A stretch of DNA of 39,748 nucleotides from Flammeovirgaceae bacterium UBA5008 (GTDB taxonomy: Bacteria; Bacteroidota; Bacteroidia; Cytophagales; Cyclobacteriaceae). Shown here one piece after another: positions 16,821-24,217 of this stretch. Location of the stretch: NCBI GenBank assembly GCA_002398365.1, contig DGYK01000043.1, positions 44,626-84,373 of the forward strand. The letters are read 5' to 3'. The translations under genes were made by a program, and so were the position numbers. Numbering within the stretch: position 1 is the stretch's first letter; each line of letters opens with the position of its first letter. Under the pieces are notes generated by a model. The model saw only the letters and a list, made by a program, of their open reading frames with translations. It was not told where the DNA came from and did not search any database.

Positions 16821-18212
16821 ATGGCGAGTTATGATGTGATTGTAATCGGCTCCGGTCCTGGCGGATATGTAGCTGCAATTCGGGCTTCTCAATTGGGCAT
16901 GAAAGTGGGAGTGGTAGAAAAAGCGGAGCTGGGTGGAATCTGTTTAAACTGGGGATGTATCCCAACGAAGGCTTTGTTGAAAAGCGCCAATGTGTTCGAA
17001 TATATTCAACATGCGAAAGACTACGGAATCGATGTAAAAGAAGCCGCTCCGGATATGGCAGCCATGGTAAAGCGCAGTCGAGATGTGGCTGCCGGCATGA
17101 GTAAAGGCGTACAATTTCTTTTCAAGAAAAATAAGATCGAGCAAATTGCGGGTCATGGTAAGTTGAAAAAAGGCGGCAAGGTAGAAGTGACCGATGCGGC
17201 CGGTAAGAAAACCGATTACGATGCTAAGCATATTATTCTAGCCACCGGTGGAAGATCACGCGAATTGCCTAACCTGAAAATTGATGGCAAAAAGATTATC
17301 GGTTACCGCGAAGCGATGGTTTTGCCGGAGCGCCCACAAAAAATGTTGGTGGTAGGATCAGGCGCCATTGGAGTTGAGTTTGCGTATTTCTACAGCACGA
17401 TTGGAACCGAGGTGACAATCGTAGAATTTTTACCGCGCATTGTTCCGGTAGAAGATGAAGAAGTTTCTAAGCAATTAGAAAAATCGTTTAAGAAAGCCGG
17501 CATTACCATTCATACCAACTCAGAAGTAACGAAGGTTGACACCAGCGGCAAAGGCTGTGTGGCAACTGTAAAAACTCCAAACGGTGAAATCAAAATTGAA
17601 ACCGACATTGTGTTGTCTGCTGTGGGCGTTACTACCAACCTTGAAAATTTAGGTTTGGAAGAAGTAGGCGTTAAAAACGAAAAAGGAAAAGTGCTGGTAG
17701 ATGCTTATTACAAGACCAATGTTCCCGGTGTATATGCCATTGGCGATATCACCAGCGGCCCCGCGTTGGCGCACGTAGCTTCTGCTGAAGGCATTATTTG
17801 TGTAGAGAAGATTGCAGGTCAAAATCCGGAGCCATTAAACTATGGCAACATCCCGGGTTGTACTTATTGCTCACCAGAAATTGCTTCTGTAGGTTACACC
17901 GAAGAAGCAGCCAAAAAAGCAGGATATCAAATTAAGGTAGGTAAGTTTCCATTCACCGCTTCGGGCAAGGCGAAAGCGGCCGGAGCATCGGATGGATTTG
18001 TGAAGGTAATTTTTGATGCCAAGTATGGCGAATGGTTAGGTGCCCACATGATTGGCGCGAATGTGACAGAGATGATTGCAGAAGTTGTTTCAGCACGCAA
18101 GTTAGAAACAACCGGCCACGATGTGATTAAAACGGTGCATCCTCACCCTACGATGAGTGAAGCGATCATGGAAGCGGCCGCTGCGGCTTATGGTGAAGTG
18201 ATTCACCTATAA
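16821..18212 (+). CDS. lpdA: Dihydrolipoyl dehydrogenase
   Basis: This is the E3 flavoenzyme that reoxidises dihydrolipoamide in pyruvate and 2-oxoglutarate dehydrogenase complexes and the glycine cleavage system. In the 463-aa protein the N-terminal FAD motif is VIGSGPGGYVAA. The redox-active disulfide is C41/C46 in GGICLNWGCIPTK. An NAD-binding motif VVGSGAIGVEFAYF follows, then the second FAD contact YAIGDI. The C-terminal catalytic pair is H442/E447 in TVHPHPTMSEA. All catalytic residues are intact. It stands alone, with its own promoter candidate and a strong terminator, so no specific complex can be assigned from context. Confidence 0.95.
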   Translation: MASYDVIVIGSGPGGYVAAIRASQLGMKVGVVEKAELGGICLNWGCIPTKALLKSANVFEYIQHAKDYGIDVKEAAPDMAAMVKRSRDVAAGMSKGVQFLFKKNKIEQIAGHGKLKKGGKVEVTDAAGKKTDYDAKHIILATGGRSRELPNLKIDGKKIIGYREAMVLPERPQKMLVVGSGAIGVEFAYFYSTIGTEVTIVEFLPRIVPVEDEEVSKQLEKSFKKAGITIHTNSEVTKVDTSGKGCVATVKTPNGEIKIETDIVLSAVGVTTNLENLGLEEVGVKNEKGKVLVDAYYKTNVPGVYAIGDITSGPALAHVASAEGIICVEKIAGQNPEPLNYGNIPGCTYCSPEIASVGYTEEAAKKAGYQIKVGKFPFTASGKAKAAGASDGFVKVIFDAKYGEWLGAHMIGANVTEMIAEVVSARKLETTGHDVIKTVHPHPTMSEAIMEAAAAAYGEVIHL

Positions 18213-18233
18213 TTCTTGAGTCCTCAGATTTTG

Positions 18234-18260
18234 AAAGGCCTTCCGTAGCGGAAGGCCTTT
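18234..18260 (+). terminator. Intrinsic terminator after lpdA
   Basis: A 12-bp perfect stem (AAAGGCCTTCCG, 18234-18245, pairing with 18249-18260) has a 3-nt loop and is followed by a T-rich tract. It lies 21 bp after the lpdA stop codon. Confidence 0.9.
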
Positions 18261-18312
18261 TCTTTTGAACCAACCGTTCGTAAAAAAATAAACTTAGCCC
18301 GTTCTTGGGTGT

Positions 18313-18320
18313 TATATTTA
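18313..18320 (+). promoter_or_regulatory. Possible -7 element for the sigma factor operon
   Basis: TATATTTA is one base off TAnnTTTG and lies about 14 nt before the candidate CTG start of the sigma gene. No convincing -33 TTTG was found at the proper distance, so this is a weak call. Confidence 0.3.
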
Positions 18321-18333
18321 GTGCTAGAATAAA

Positions 18334-18894
18334 CTGCCCCCTATCAAACAAAATATTACCATACCGGAATCCGAGCTAATTAGCCGACTTAAAAAGAAAG
18401 ATCGGCAGGCGTTGGATTATCTGTACGATCATTATTCAGGAGCAATTTATGGAGCGGTTCTCCGCATTCTTCGTACAGAAGAAATAGCCGAAGAGGTGTT
18501 ACAAGATGTTTTTTTGAAGATTTGGGATAAAATCGAGCAATATGATGCTTCGAAGGGTAAACTTTTTACCTGGATGATTCAAATTGCCCGAAACCTAGCC
18601 ATTGACAAAAGTCGATCCAAAGAAAGTTCGAAAGCTAAGAAAACCGATGACATCGATTTTCTCGTAGGTACTATTGACCGACAAGAAAATATGGAAATGG
18701 AAGTAGATGCAATTGGCTTGAATGAAGTTCTTCAAAAGCTTTCCGCGGAACAGCAATTTATTGTCAGTCATTTGTATTTGAAAGGATATACGCAATCAGA
18801 AGTAGCCGAAGAATTTAATATTCCATTAGGCACGGTGAAAACCCGGTTGCGATTAGCGATGAACGAATTACGATCTTTACTATCCATCGAGTGA
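18334..18894 (+). CDS. ECF-family RNA polymerase sigma factor
   Basis: A sigma-70 family protein of the ECF type, with region 2 (EVLQDVFLKIWDKIEQYDASKGKLFTWMIQIARNLAIDKSRS, quoted in parts: LQDVFLKIWDKI, FTWMIQIARNLAID) and region 4 (FIVSHLYLKGYTQSEVAEEFNIPLGTVKTR, with the helix-turn-helix TQSEVAEEFNIPLGTVKTR). The cognate anti-sigma gene overlaps its stop by 4 bp. The first standard-type start is TTG at 18412, but that would cut off the conserved first helix. In-frame codons upstream read ESELISRLKKKDRQAL, typical of these sigma factors, and the frame is open back to a TAG at 18325. No ATG, GTG or TTG exists there, so I extended to the CTG at 18334 as the most upstream rare-start option. 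ATT at 18355 or ATA at 18361 are alternatives. Confidence 0.8.
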   Translation: MPPIKQNITIPESELISRLKKKDRQALDYLYDHYSGAIYGAVLRILRTEEIAEEVLQDVFLKIWDKIEQYDASKGKLFTWMIQIARNLAIDKSRSKESSKAKKTDDIDFLVGTIDRQENMEMEVDAIGLNEVLQKLSAEQQFIVSHLYLKGYTQSEVAEEFNIPLGTVKTRLRLAMNELRSLLSIE

Positions 18895-19685
18895 ACATCG
18901 AAGAATACATATCGTCCGGAATTTTAGAGGCTTACGTGTTAGGCGATCTTTCAGTGGAAGAGATTCGCGATGTGGAAGCAAAACTCAAAATCTATCCTGA
19001 GCTGAAAGAAGAACTGGCTAAGATTGAAGCGACCTCAGAACAATTGCTATTGAAATCGAGCATCACTCCGCGGGCGTCAGTAAAGACTGCTTTGTTTGAA
19101 AAAATAGAATCTGATAAAGAAGCTCCCGTGATACCGCTCCGTGCAGAATCCATGACATGGCGTTATGCTGCAGCCGCATCGATTGTGTTTGGTCTATTTA
19201 GTTCTTTTTTGGCGTACACATATTGGAGTCGCTGGCAGGAAAGTCAATCGAACCTCACACAGTTGCTCGCACAAAATCAACGCATCGCACAAGATTATTC
19301 TACTGTTCAGAATCGTTTGGAAGAAATTGAAACGGAAGTAAGGATCACTACCAACCCCGACTTTGAGCGGGTGGTAATGAAGGGTACGCCCAATGCTCCT
19401 CAATCAATTGCTTCGGTGTATTGGAATGCCCGCACGAAAGAAGTGTATTTAAGCATTCAAAACATGAAAGCGCTTTCCAAAGAAAATCAATATCAATTGT
19501 GGGCTATTATTGATGGCAAGCCCGTTGATTGCGGTGTTTTTGATTCTAGCATTGCAGGGCTGCTAAAAATGAAGCAAGCCGCTCAGTTTCCGACCACCTT
19601 TGCCGTTACCATCGAACCGCGTGGTGGAAAATCTTCTCCTAGTTTGGAAACCATGCAAGTAGCCGGGAATGTGGCGAAAGTTTAA
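18891..19685 (+). CDS. Anti-sigma factor, RskA/anti-sigma-K type
   Basis: A 264-aa membrane anti-sigma factor that would hold the preceding ECF sigma factor inactive until a signal arrives. The N-terminal ~80 residues (SGILEAYVLGDLSVEEIRDVEA) resemble the sigma-binding anti-sigma domain without a zinc motif. One transmembrane helix lies at about 86-108 (YAAAASIVFGLFSSFLAYTYW). A periplasmic coiled coil follows, then the RskA C-terminal domain (YWNARTKEVYLSIQNM, YQLWAIIDGKPVDCGVF). The GTG start overlaps the sigma stop codon (GTGA), so translation is coupled. What is sensed and which genes are controlled cannot be read here. Confidence 0.88.
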   Translation: MNIEEYISSGILEAYVLGDLSVEEIRDVEAKLKIYPELKEELAKIEATSEQLLLKSSITPRASVKTALFEKIESDKEAPVIPLRAESMTWRYAAAASIVFGLFSSFLAYTYWSRWQESQSNLTQLLAQNQRIAQDYSTVQNRLEEIETEVRITTNPDFERVVMKGTPNAPQSIASVYWNARTKEVYLSIQNMKALSKENQYQLWAIIDGKPVDCGVFDSSIAGLLKMKQAAQFPTTFAVTIEPRGGKSSPSLETMQVAGNVAKV

Positions 19686-19783
19686 AATATTTTCTGCTCT
19701 GCACGAAATCCAACTCCTATACTCGCTTCGTATGTAAAAGTGAACGCACCCGGTTGGATGCATGCCAATAAGCCCCGAGAGAT

Positions 19784-20740
19784 ATGAAGTTGGTGAAGAA
19801 ACAGTTTGAAGAATTATCGCAGGAGGCCATTGGCCGAGAGTTGGCCATTTCCTCAACTAAATATCATGTAATCGCTGCCTGGGTAGCGATTCTATTCAAT
19901 CCTTTATTTGCCTATACCGATTACATCAATCTGAATAGTTTGTGGCAACATATAGGTTTGATTCGTCTGAGTATTTCGCTGATTACATTGCTCACTCTTT
20001 TTTGGACAAAGAAAGAAGGAGGTGTCTCCAATCGAATTGTCATTGTGCCGCTTTTGCTGATTTCATTGCAAAATGCGTATACATTTAGTCTGATCACCAA
20101 CAGCGATGTGTTGGGCCACAATATCAATTACATTGCGTTGCTCATTGGCGCATCGCTCTTCCTGATAATCTCATTGCGAACTTTGATTTTCATCACATTC
20201 ATTTCGGTTTCAGTAACCACCTTTTCCATCATCATCAATCCGCTACTAGACGCTCATGTATTTTTAGTGCAAGGTGGTTTTCTTCTTATGGCGGTGGGAA
20301 TCTTCATGATCATTGCGATTCGCATGCGTTACAATCTGATGCTCAAAGAAATCAAAGCACGGTTGGCGCTTCTGGCAAGTAATGAAGAGATCAAACGACA
20401 AGCTGAAGAAGTTAAAGCTACCAACGAAAATCTTGAAATCATTGTGCGCACACGCACGCAAGACTTGCAACGAAAAAATCAGGCTTTGGAAGAATATGCG
20501 TGGATCAATGCCCACAAGCTGAGAAGCCCTGTCGCCAGTATTCTTGGATTAATGAGCTTGCTAAAGCGAGAAGAAGTAAAACCTGAGGCGAGAATAATTA
20601 TGAATCATTTGCAGGCCTCCACCGAAAAATTGGACGAGGTGGTCAGCTCCATCACCTCTGCCATCGAACGCGCAGATTATCCTTCCCTTCAAAATCAGCC
20701 TGAGCAAGCGATTGAAAAATATGCTATTTCTAATCTCTAA
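19784..20740 (+). CDS. Membrane protein with HisKA-like domain but no ATPase domain
   Basis: A 318-aa protein. Residues about 25-180 contain five or six hydrophobic helices, 183-240 a charged coiled coil, and 240-295 a histidine-kinase dimerisation/phospho-acceptor-like helix pair with H244 in WINAHKLRSPVASILGLMSLL (the usual motif is SHDLRxPL). The protein stops 23 residues after this region, so the HATPase domain (N, G1 and G2 boxes) is absent. No continuation was seen in other frames; the next gene begins 22 bp later. It may be a decoy or phosphotransfer partner, or a truncated remnant. Family assignment is by pattern only. It follows the anti-sigma gene by 98 bp on the same strand. Confidence 0.75.
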   Translation: MKLVKKQFEELSQEAIGRELAISSTKYHVIAAWVAILFNPLFAYTDYINLNSLWQHIGLIRLSISLITLLTLFWTKKEGGVSNRIVIVPLLLISLQNAYTFSLITNSDVLGHNINYIALLIGASLFLIISLRTLIFITFISVSVTTFSIIINPLLDAHVFLVQGGFLLMAVGIFMIIAIRMRYNLMLKEIKARLALLASNEEIKRQAEEVKATNENLEIIVRTRTQDLQRKNQALEEYAWINAHKLRSPVASILGLMSLLKREEVKPEARIIMNHLQASTEKLDEVVSSITSAIERADYPSLQNQPEQAIEKYAISNL

Positions 20741-20762
20741 CTAATAAATTTCCATACCGATC

Positions 20763-21335
20763 ATGACCTCCCCAAAAGAAAACATTCTGGTTGATTTGAA
20801 TGTAACCGCTCCTGATTTTAATCTCATTGACATTTTCGATCGAAACATTCATTTGAAAAGCTATAAAGGAAAACGCGTTTTTATAGGCTTCTTCCGCCAT
20901 GCCGGCTGCCCCTTCTGCAATCTTCGTGTGCACTCTCTGATGAACATACGCGAAAAGTTATTGGCCAACAACATGGAGATGATTTTCTTTTTTGAATCGA
21001 AGCGAGAATTATTACTAAGCAGTATCTTCCACAAAGAAGTTTCTCCGGTGCCGTTAATCGCTGACCCCACAAAGACACAGTATTCAATTTATGGAATTGA
21101 AAATTCGTTACTTAAATCTTCGTTCAGTCACCTTACTACATTTATTCAAACGGCTATTAAAGCTAAAATGAAGCAATTGCCACTCTATCCGATGGATGGC
21201 AATGAATCTTTTTCGACCATGCCAGCAGAATTTCTGTTGGATGAAAATCTCATCATTCGCAAAATCCACTATTCAAAAACATTGAACGATCGAATTTCTC
21301 TCGATACGATTGTTGACTTCGCCATGAAGAAATAA
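20763..21335 (+). CDS. Peroxiredoxin-like (AhpC/TSA superfamily) protein
   Basis: A 190-aa thioredoxin-fold protein. The N-terminal part reads APDFNLIDIFDRNIHLKSYK, typical of redoxin/AhpC-TSA proteins, followed by the strand VFIGFFRHAGCPFCNLR with C49 and C52 as a CPFC pair. Peroxiredoxins usually have a single peroxidatic Cys in a TxxC context; the CxxC here suggests disulfide exchange rather than, or as well as, peroxide reduction. The C-terminal region (MPAEFLLDENLIIRKIHYSK) holds the usual cis-proline and last strand. There is no signal peptide, so it is cytoplasmic. It lies 22 bp after the kinase-like gene and may be cotranscribed with it. The substrate is unknown. Confidence 0.82.
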   Translation: MTSPKENILVDLNVTAPDFNLIDIFDRNIHLKSYKGKRVFIGFFRHAGCPFCNLRVHSLMNIREKLLANNMEMIFFFESKRELLLSSIFHKEVSPVPLIADPTKTQYSIYGIENSLLKSSFSHLTTFIQTAIKAKMKQLPLYPMDGNESFSTMPAEFLLDENLIIRKIHYSKTLNDRISLDTIVDFAMKK

Positions 21336-21345
21336 AATCTGAAAT

Positions 21346-21954
21346 CTAAATTACCCCTGCACGTTTTAGCTCTTCGCGTGCTTGGGCCGCTGATTTAAAA
21401 TGAATCGTAGGAAGGTTTACGACCTCCGCTCCTACTACGTTCTTGTGATTATCATCAATGAATATAGCGTGTTGCGGGTTGATCTGATAGCGATCGAAAA
21501 GTATCTGATAAAATTCCGGAAATGGTTTTCTGGTTTTTTCTATACCAGAAACTACAATTCCATCAAACCAATGGAGAAAATCGAAGTTATCCAATGCCCA
21601 TGGAAATGTTTCGCCTGACCAGTTGGTGAGCGCATACAGACGATATTTTTTGGAGTCTTTTATCTCTTTGAGCAAGTCAACCGTTTCTTGAATTCGTCCG
21701 CCAATTGTTTCCTGCCAGCGCCCATACCACGCACGTATGGCTTCTTCATGCTGTGGAAACCGAGTAATCAACTCATTGGTTGCCTCTTCAAACGGACGAC
21801 CTGCATCTTGGAGATCATTCCATTCGGGTGTACAAACATTTTCCAGAAACCAAGTGATTTCCTGTTCGGTCTGAAAAATTTTGCGGTAGAGATAGCGTGG
21901 GTTCCAATCAATCAAAACTCCTCCTAAATCAAAAATGATGGTGTCTACTTTCAA
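21346..21954 (-). CDS. HAD-superfamily hydrolase
   Basis: A haloacid-dehalogenase-type phosphatase or dehalogenase of about 202 aa. Motif I is FDLGGVLIDWNPRYLY, with the nucleophile in FDLGG. Motif II is in LYALTNWSGE (Thr). The lysine of motif III is near IEKTRKPFPEFYQ, and motif IV is FIDDNHKNVVGAE. The helical cap resembles the YihX/epoxide-hydrolase-N-terminal-like subgroup, which act on small phosphorylated metabolites; the substrate is unknown. The frame extends to an ATG at 22041 that overlaps Uma2 by 77 bp, but that extension is not HAD-like. A TTG at 21954, two codons before the first core strand and 10 bp after the Uma2 stop, is the better start. Confidence 0.82.
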   Translation of the reverse strand: MKVDTIIFDLGGVLIDWNPRYLYRKIFQTEQEITWFLENVCTPEWNDLQDAGRPFEEATNELITRFPQHEEAIRAWYGRWQETIGGRIQETVDLLKEIKDSKKYRLYALTNWSGETFPWALDNFDFLHWFDGIVVSGIEKTRKPFPEFYQILFDRYQINPQHAIFIDDNHKNVVGAEVVNLPTIHFKSAAQAREELKRAGVI

Positions 21955-21964
21955 GAATAAATTA

Positions 21965-22498
21965 TTAAAAATGAAACGTGTGGTTGAAGAGAGGTGAGAA
22001 AACCTCTGACTTACTTTTACCTGATAATTCAAAAACGCCATTCATCAATTGAAAAACACTCACTTCCGTAGATGCCGGATCAACTACCCAGTACTCATTA
22101 ACCTTAAATTTCTCATACAATTCCTTCTTGATGAACAGATCATGTCTTGTATTGCCAGGAGAAAGAAACTCAATAATCAAATCAGGCGAGCCTACAATTC
22201 CGTGAGCTTTTATCAAACTGGAGTTTTTAGTACTAATGAAGAGTAAGTCGGGCTGTACTGCATTCGCGTTCTCATCCAAATAAACATCATAAGGAGCAAA
22301 GAATATTTCTCCCAAAGAAGCTTGCTCAACGTAGGCGCTGAGTTTGTTAAAAAATGACTTGATGGCTCGCTGGTGTTGGGTGTTAGGCGCTGGTGACATA
22401 AAGATTTTTCCGTTAATCAGTTCAGCCAACGTTCCTTCAGGGAGCATTTTGTAAACCTCCATAATGGTTCGGGGCGGTACCGGAATATCAGCAGTCAT
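21965..22498 (-). CDS. Uma2 family (PD-(D/E)XK) endonuclease-like protein
   Basis: A 177-aa protein of the Uma2/DUF820 family, restriction-endonuclease-fold proteins abundant in cyanobacteria and scattered in other phyla. The biological role is poorly known. The catalytic pattern is complete: D in AVQPDLLFIS, E in PDLIIEFLSPGNTRHD, and K in LFIKKELYEKF, followed by the hallmark VNEYWVVDPAST. The N-terminus EVYKMLPEGTLAELINGKIFMSPAPN is also typical. It is placed between a HAD hydrolase and an esterase on the same strand, with gaps of 10 and 17 bp. It could be an imported gene, but I see no repeat or mobile element beside it. Confidence 0.88.
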   Translation of the reverse strand: MTADIPVPPRTIMEVYKMLPEGTLAELINGKIFMSPAPNTQHQRAIKSFFNKLSAYVEQASLGEIFFAPYDVYLDENANAVQPDLLFISTKNSSLIKAHGIVGSPDLIIEFLSPGNTRHDLFIKKELYEKFKVNEYWVVDPASTEVSVFQLMNGVFELSGKSKSEVFSPLFNHTFHF

Positions 22499-22515
22499 GC
22501 TACGAATCTACTAAA

Positions 22516-23343
22516 TTATTTTCCAAACGCCCATTTCAAAAACACGGGCATCGCCTCTGCCCATGTCTCGAGATTATGTTTGCCTTTTTCCACTTCATAA
22601 TACACGATGTCATGAAAAGGACGATAGCCTTTTTTGGTTAACTCAGCTACCAAATCCAAGGTATCATCTATCGAATCAATCACTCCATTTTTATTACGGT
22701 CACTGTCTTCATCCCATGTGCCGGTTTGCAGCCAGAATTTCAGATTGTCTTTTTTCTTGCCGTGTTTGATTTCTTGATGCATGATGCGATCGCGGTGATC
22801 CGAATAAAAAGGACTACGGCTATCGCGCCTCCTCCACCAAAACGATCCACTAAACGCGCCTACTTTTTCGAAATGCTTCGGGTGATTCCAAACAATATCC
22901 AATGCGCTGAGTCCACCCATCGAGCAACCGGCCATCACATGATGATTCGCCTCCAATGCAATCGGATACTTGTATTCCAAATACGGCAGTAATTCGGTGG
23001 TGATGTACTGACTATAGGCTTTCGCCCTGCTTCCGCGCTTCAGATAATCTTTTTTGCTGGCCACCCCATACTCCTGTAGTCGATCACCGGCTACAACTCC
23101 GGCTATAATAATCGGTTCAATAAATTTTTCATTCACCAAATTTTCTACTTGGTCTTTCAATCGCAGGGCCGGCATATCTTGTCCATCATTCAATAAAAGA
23201 AGTGGATATCTCCTGCCTTCTTCAAAATCCGGAACTAACAAATTAACATCTACATCGCGGTTGAGGAGTTTGGAGTGTACGCCCGCTATTTTCTCTTCAC
23301 GGTAAGATATGGGTAAAAGACTTTTCTCTTCGGTTGCTGGCAC
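22516..23343 (-). CDS. Esterase, enterochelin-esterase/esterase-D-like alpha/beta hydrolase
   Basis: A 275-aa alpha/beta hydrolase. The nucleophile is S141 in VMAGCSMGGLSAL and the catalytic His is H256 in EKGKHNLETWAEAMP; both contexts are typical of the Fes/esterase-D group that cleaves peptide-like or acyl esters. There is no signal peptide. An unusual insert, residues 214-225 (DRNKNGVIDSID), has the ligand spacing of an EF-hand calcium loop. It is divergent from a second esterase 73 bp away that begins the amidoligase cluster. A joint role, hydrolysing the cluster product or an intermediate, is plausible but inferred from position. Confidence 0.85.
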   Translation of the reverse strand: MPATEEKSLLPISYREEKIAGVHSKLLNRDVDVNLLVPDFEEGRRYPLLLLNDGQDMPALRLKDQVENLVNEKFIEPIIIAGVVAGDRLQEYGVASKKDYLKRGSRAKAYSQYITTELLPYLEYKYPIALEANHHVMAGCSMGGLSALDIVWNHPKHFEKVGAFSGSFWWRRRDSRSPFYSDHRDRIMHQEIKHGKKKDNLKFWLQTGTWDEDSDRNKNGVIDSIDDTLDLVAELTKKGYRPFHDIVYYEVEKGKHNLETWAEAMPVFLKWAFGK

Positions 23344-23384
23344 GGTTTGTCTTTAGCTTTTTTTTTGTAGACCTTTAAAAGACG

Positions 23385-23414
23385 CAAAAGTAAGAATTCT
23401 AAAACCAATACAAC
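23385..23414 (-). promoter_or_regulatory. Promoter candidate for the leftward esterase operon
   Basis: On the minus strand TACTTTTG (23385-23392) fits TAnnTTTG exactly. GTTG (23411-23414) lies 18 nt upstream as a weak -33 element. Predicted transcription starts near 23378, giving a 5' leader of about 35 nt for the esterase gene. Confidence 0.5.
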
Positions 23415-23416
23415 CT

Positions 23417-24127
23417 ATGCCACACGAACATCTGCACCGCTGGTATTCCCCGCGATTAAGTCAGGATATTGAAGTACTAGCATTTGGTCACCGCGGATAC
23501 CCGGTTATTCTGTTCCCCACTTCGATGGGACGTTATTATGAAAACAAAGACTTTAAGTTGATCGAAAGTGTCAATTGGTTTTTGGATGAAGGGTTGGTAA
23601 AAATCTATTGTGTGGATGGAATTGATCGGTTGAGTTGGTATAACAAATCCATCCATCCGGCCGATCGTATCAAAAATCACATTTGGTATGATTTAATGCT
23701 TTTGGAAGAACTGGTGCCGCTGGCGCAACGCGAAACAGGCGTACACCGCGTAGCCACTGCGGGTTGTAGTTTTGGTGGCTATCATGCTTCCAATTTTGGA
23801 TTCAAACATCCGGAGGTCGTAAAATACATTTTCAATATGGGGGCAGCCTTCGATATCAAAGGTCAGCTCGATGGCTATTACGATGACAATGCTTATTTCA
23901 ACAATCCACCCGATTTTCTTCCCAGCTCTAACAATTCCTTTTTGTGGGATACCTACACCGTGCTCGGCACGGGCACGCAGGATATGTGCTGGGATGCCAA
24001 TGAAAAAATGGCTGCCATTTTACGAAACAAAGGCATGCATCATTGGCTGGATGTACGCTCTGGCGCAAACCACGACTGGCCCGTTTGGCGCGAAATGTTT
24101 CCACATTATTTGTCCCTAATTAAATGA
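23417..24127 (+). CDS. Esterase-like alpha/beta hydrolase of the amidoligase cluster
   Basis: A 236-aa alpha/beta hydrolase with the serine elbow ATAGCSFGGYHASNFGF (S118) and a late His in RSGANHDWPVWREMFPHYL. The N-terminal region (HRWYSPRLSQDIEVLAFGHRG, quoted in part) is distinctive for a small family often called 'esterase' in Bacteroidota and found beside ATP-grasp/YbdK ligases. Aromatic residues are plentiful (WYNKSIHPADRIKNHIWYD). It lacks a signal peptide. The first ligase of the cluster begins 90 bp downstream. A role such as releasing or editing the product is inferred from linkage only. Confidence 0.8.
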   Translation: MPHEHLHRWYSPRLSQDIEVLAFGHRGYPVILFPTSMGRYYENKDFKLIESVNWFLDEGLVKIYCVDGIDRLSWYNKSIHPADRIKNHIWYDLMLLEELVPLAQRETGVHRVATAGCSFGGYHASNFGFKHPEVVKYIFNMGAAFDIKGQLDGYYDDNAYFNNPPDFLPSSNNSFLWDTYTVLGTGTQDMCWDANEKMAAILRNKGMHHWLDVRSGANHDWPVWREMFPHYLSLIK

Positions 24128-24217
24128 GGTTGCGATCATTTTATATTGCCAAATTGGTGTGTACCTTTAATTGACTTAAAACTAAATTCTCGATCTGCAC
24201 AATTTAAAATTACGGAT

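Noticed and set aside
16629..16892. 87-aa minus-strand frame upstream of fabG
   Set aside because: It overlaps the lpdA start in antisense and has no family features; more likely intergenic sequence.
21955..22041. Longer start for the HAD hydrolase overlapping Uma2 by 77 bp
   Set aside because: The HAD core begins two codons after TTG 21954; the extra residues are the Uma2 3' end read in another frame.
24146..24217. Longer start for the first ATP-grasp gene
   Set aside because: MKKIGILHGMERSF at 24218 is a natural first strand; the 24 codons before it do not look coding.
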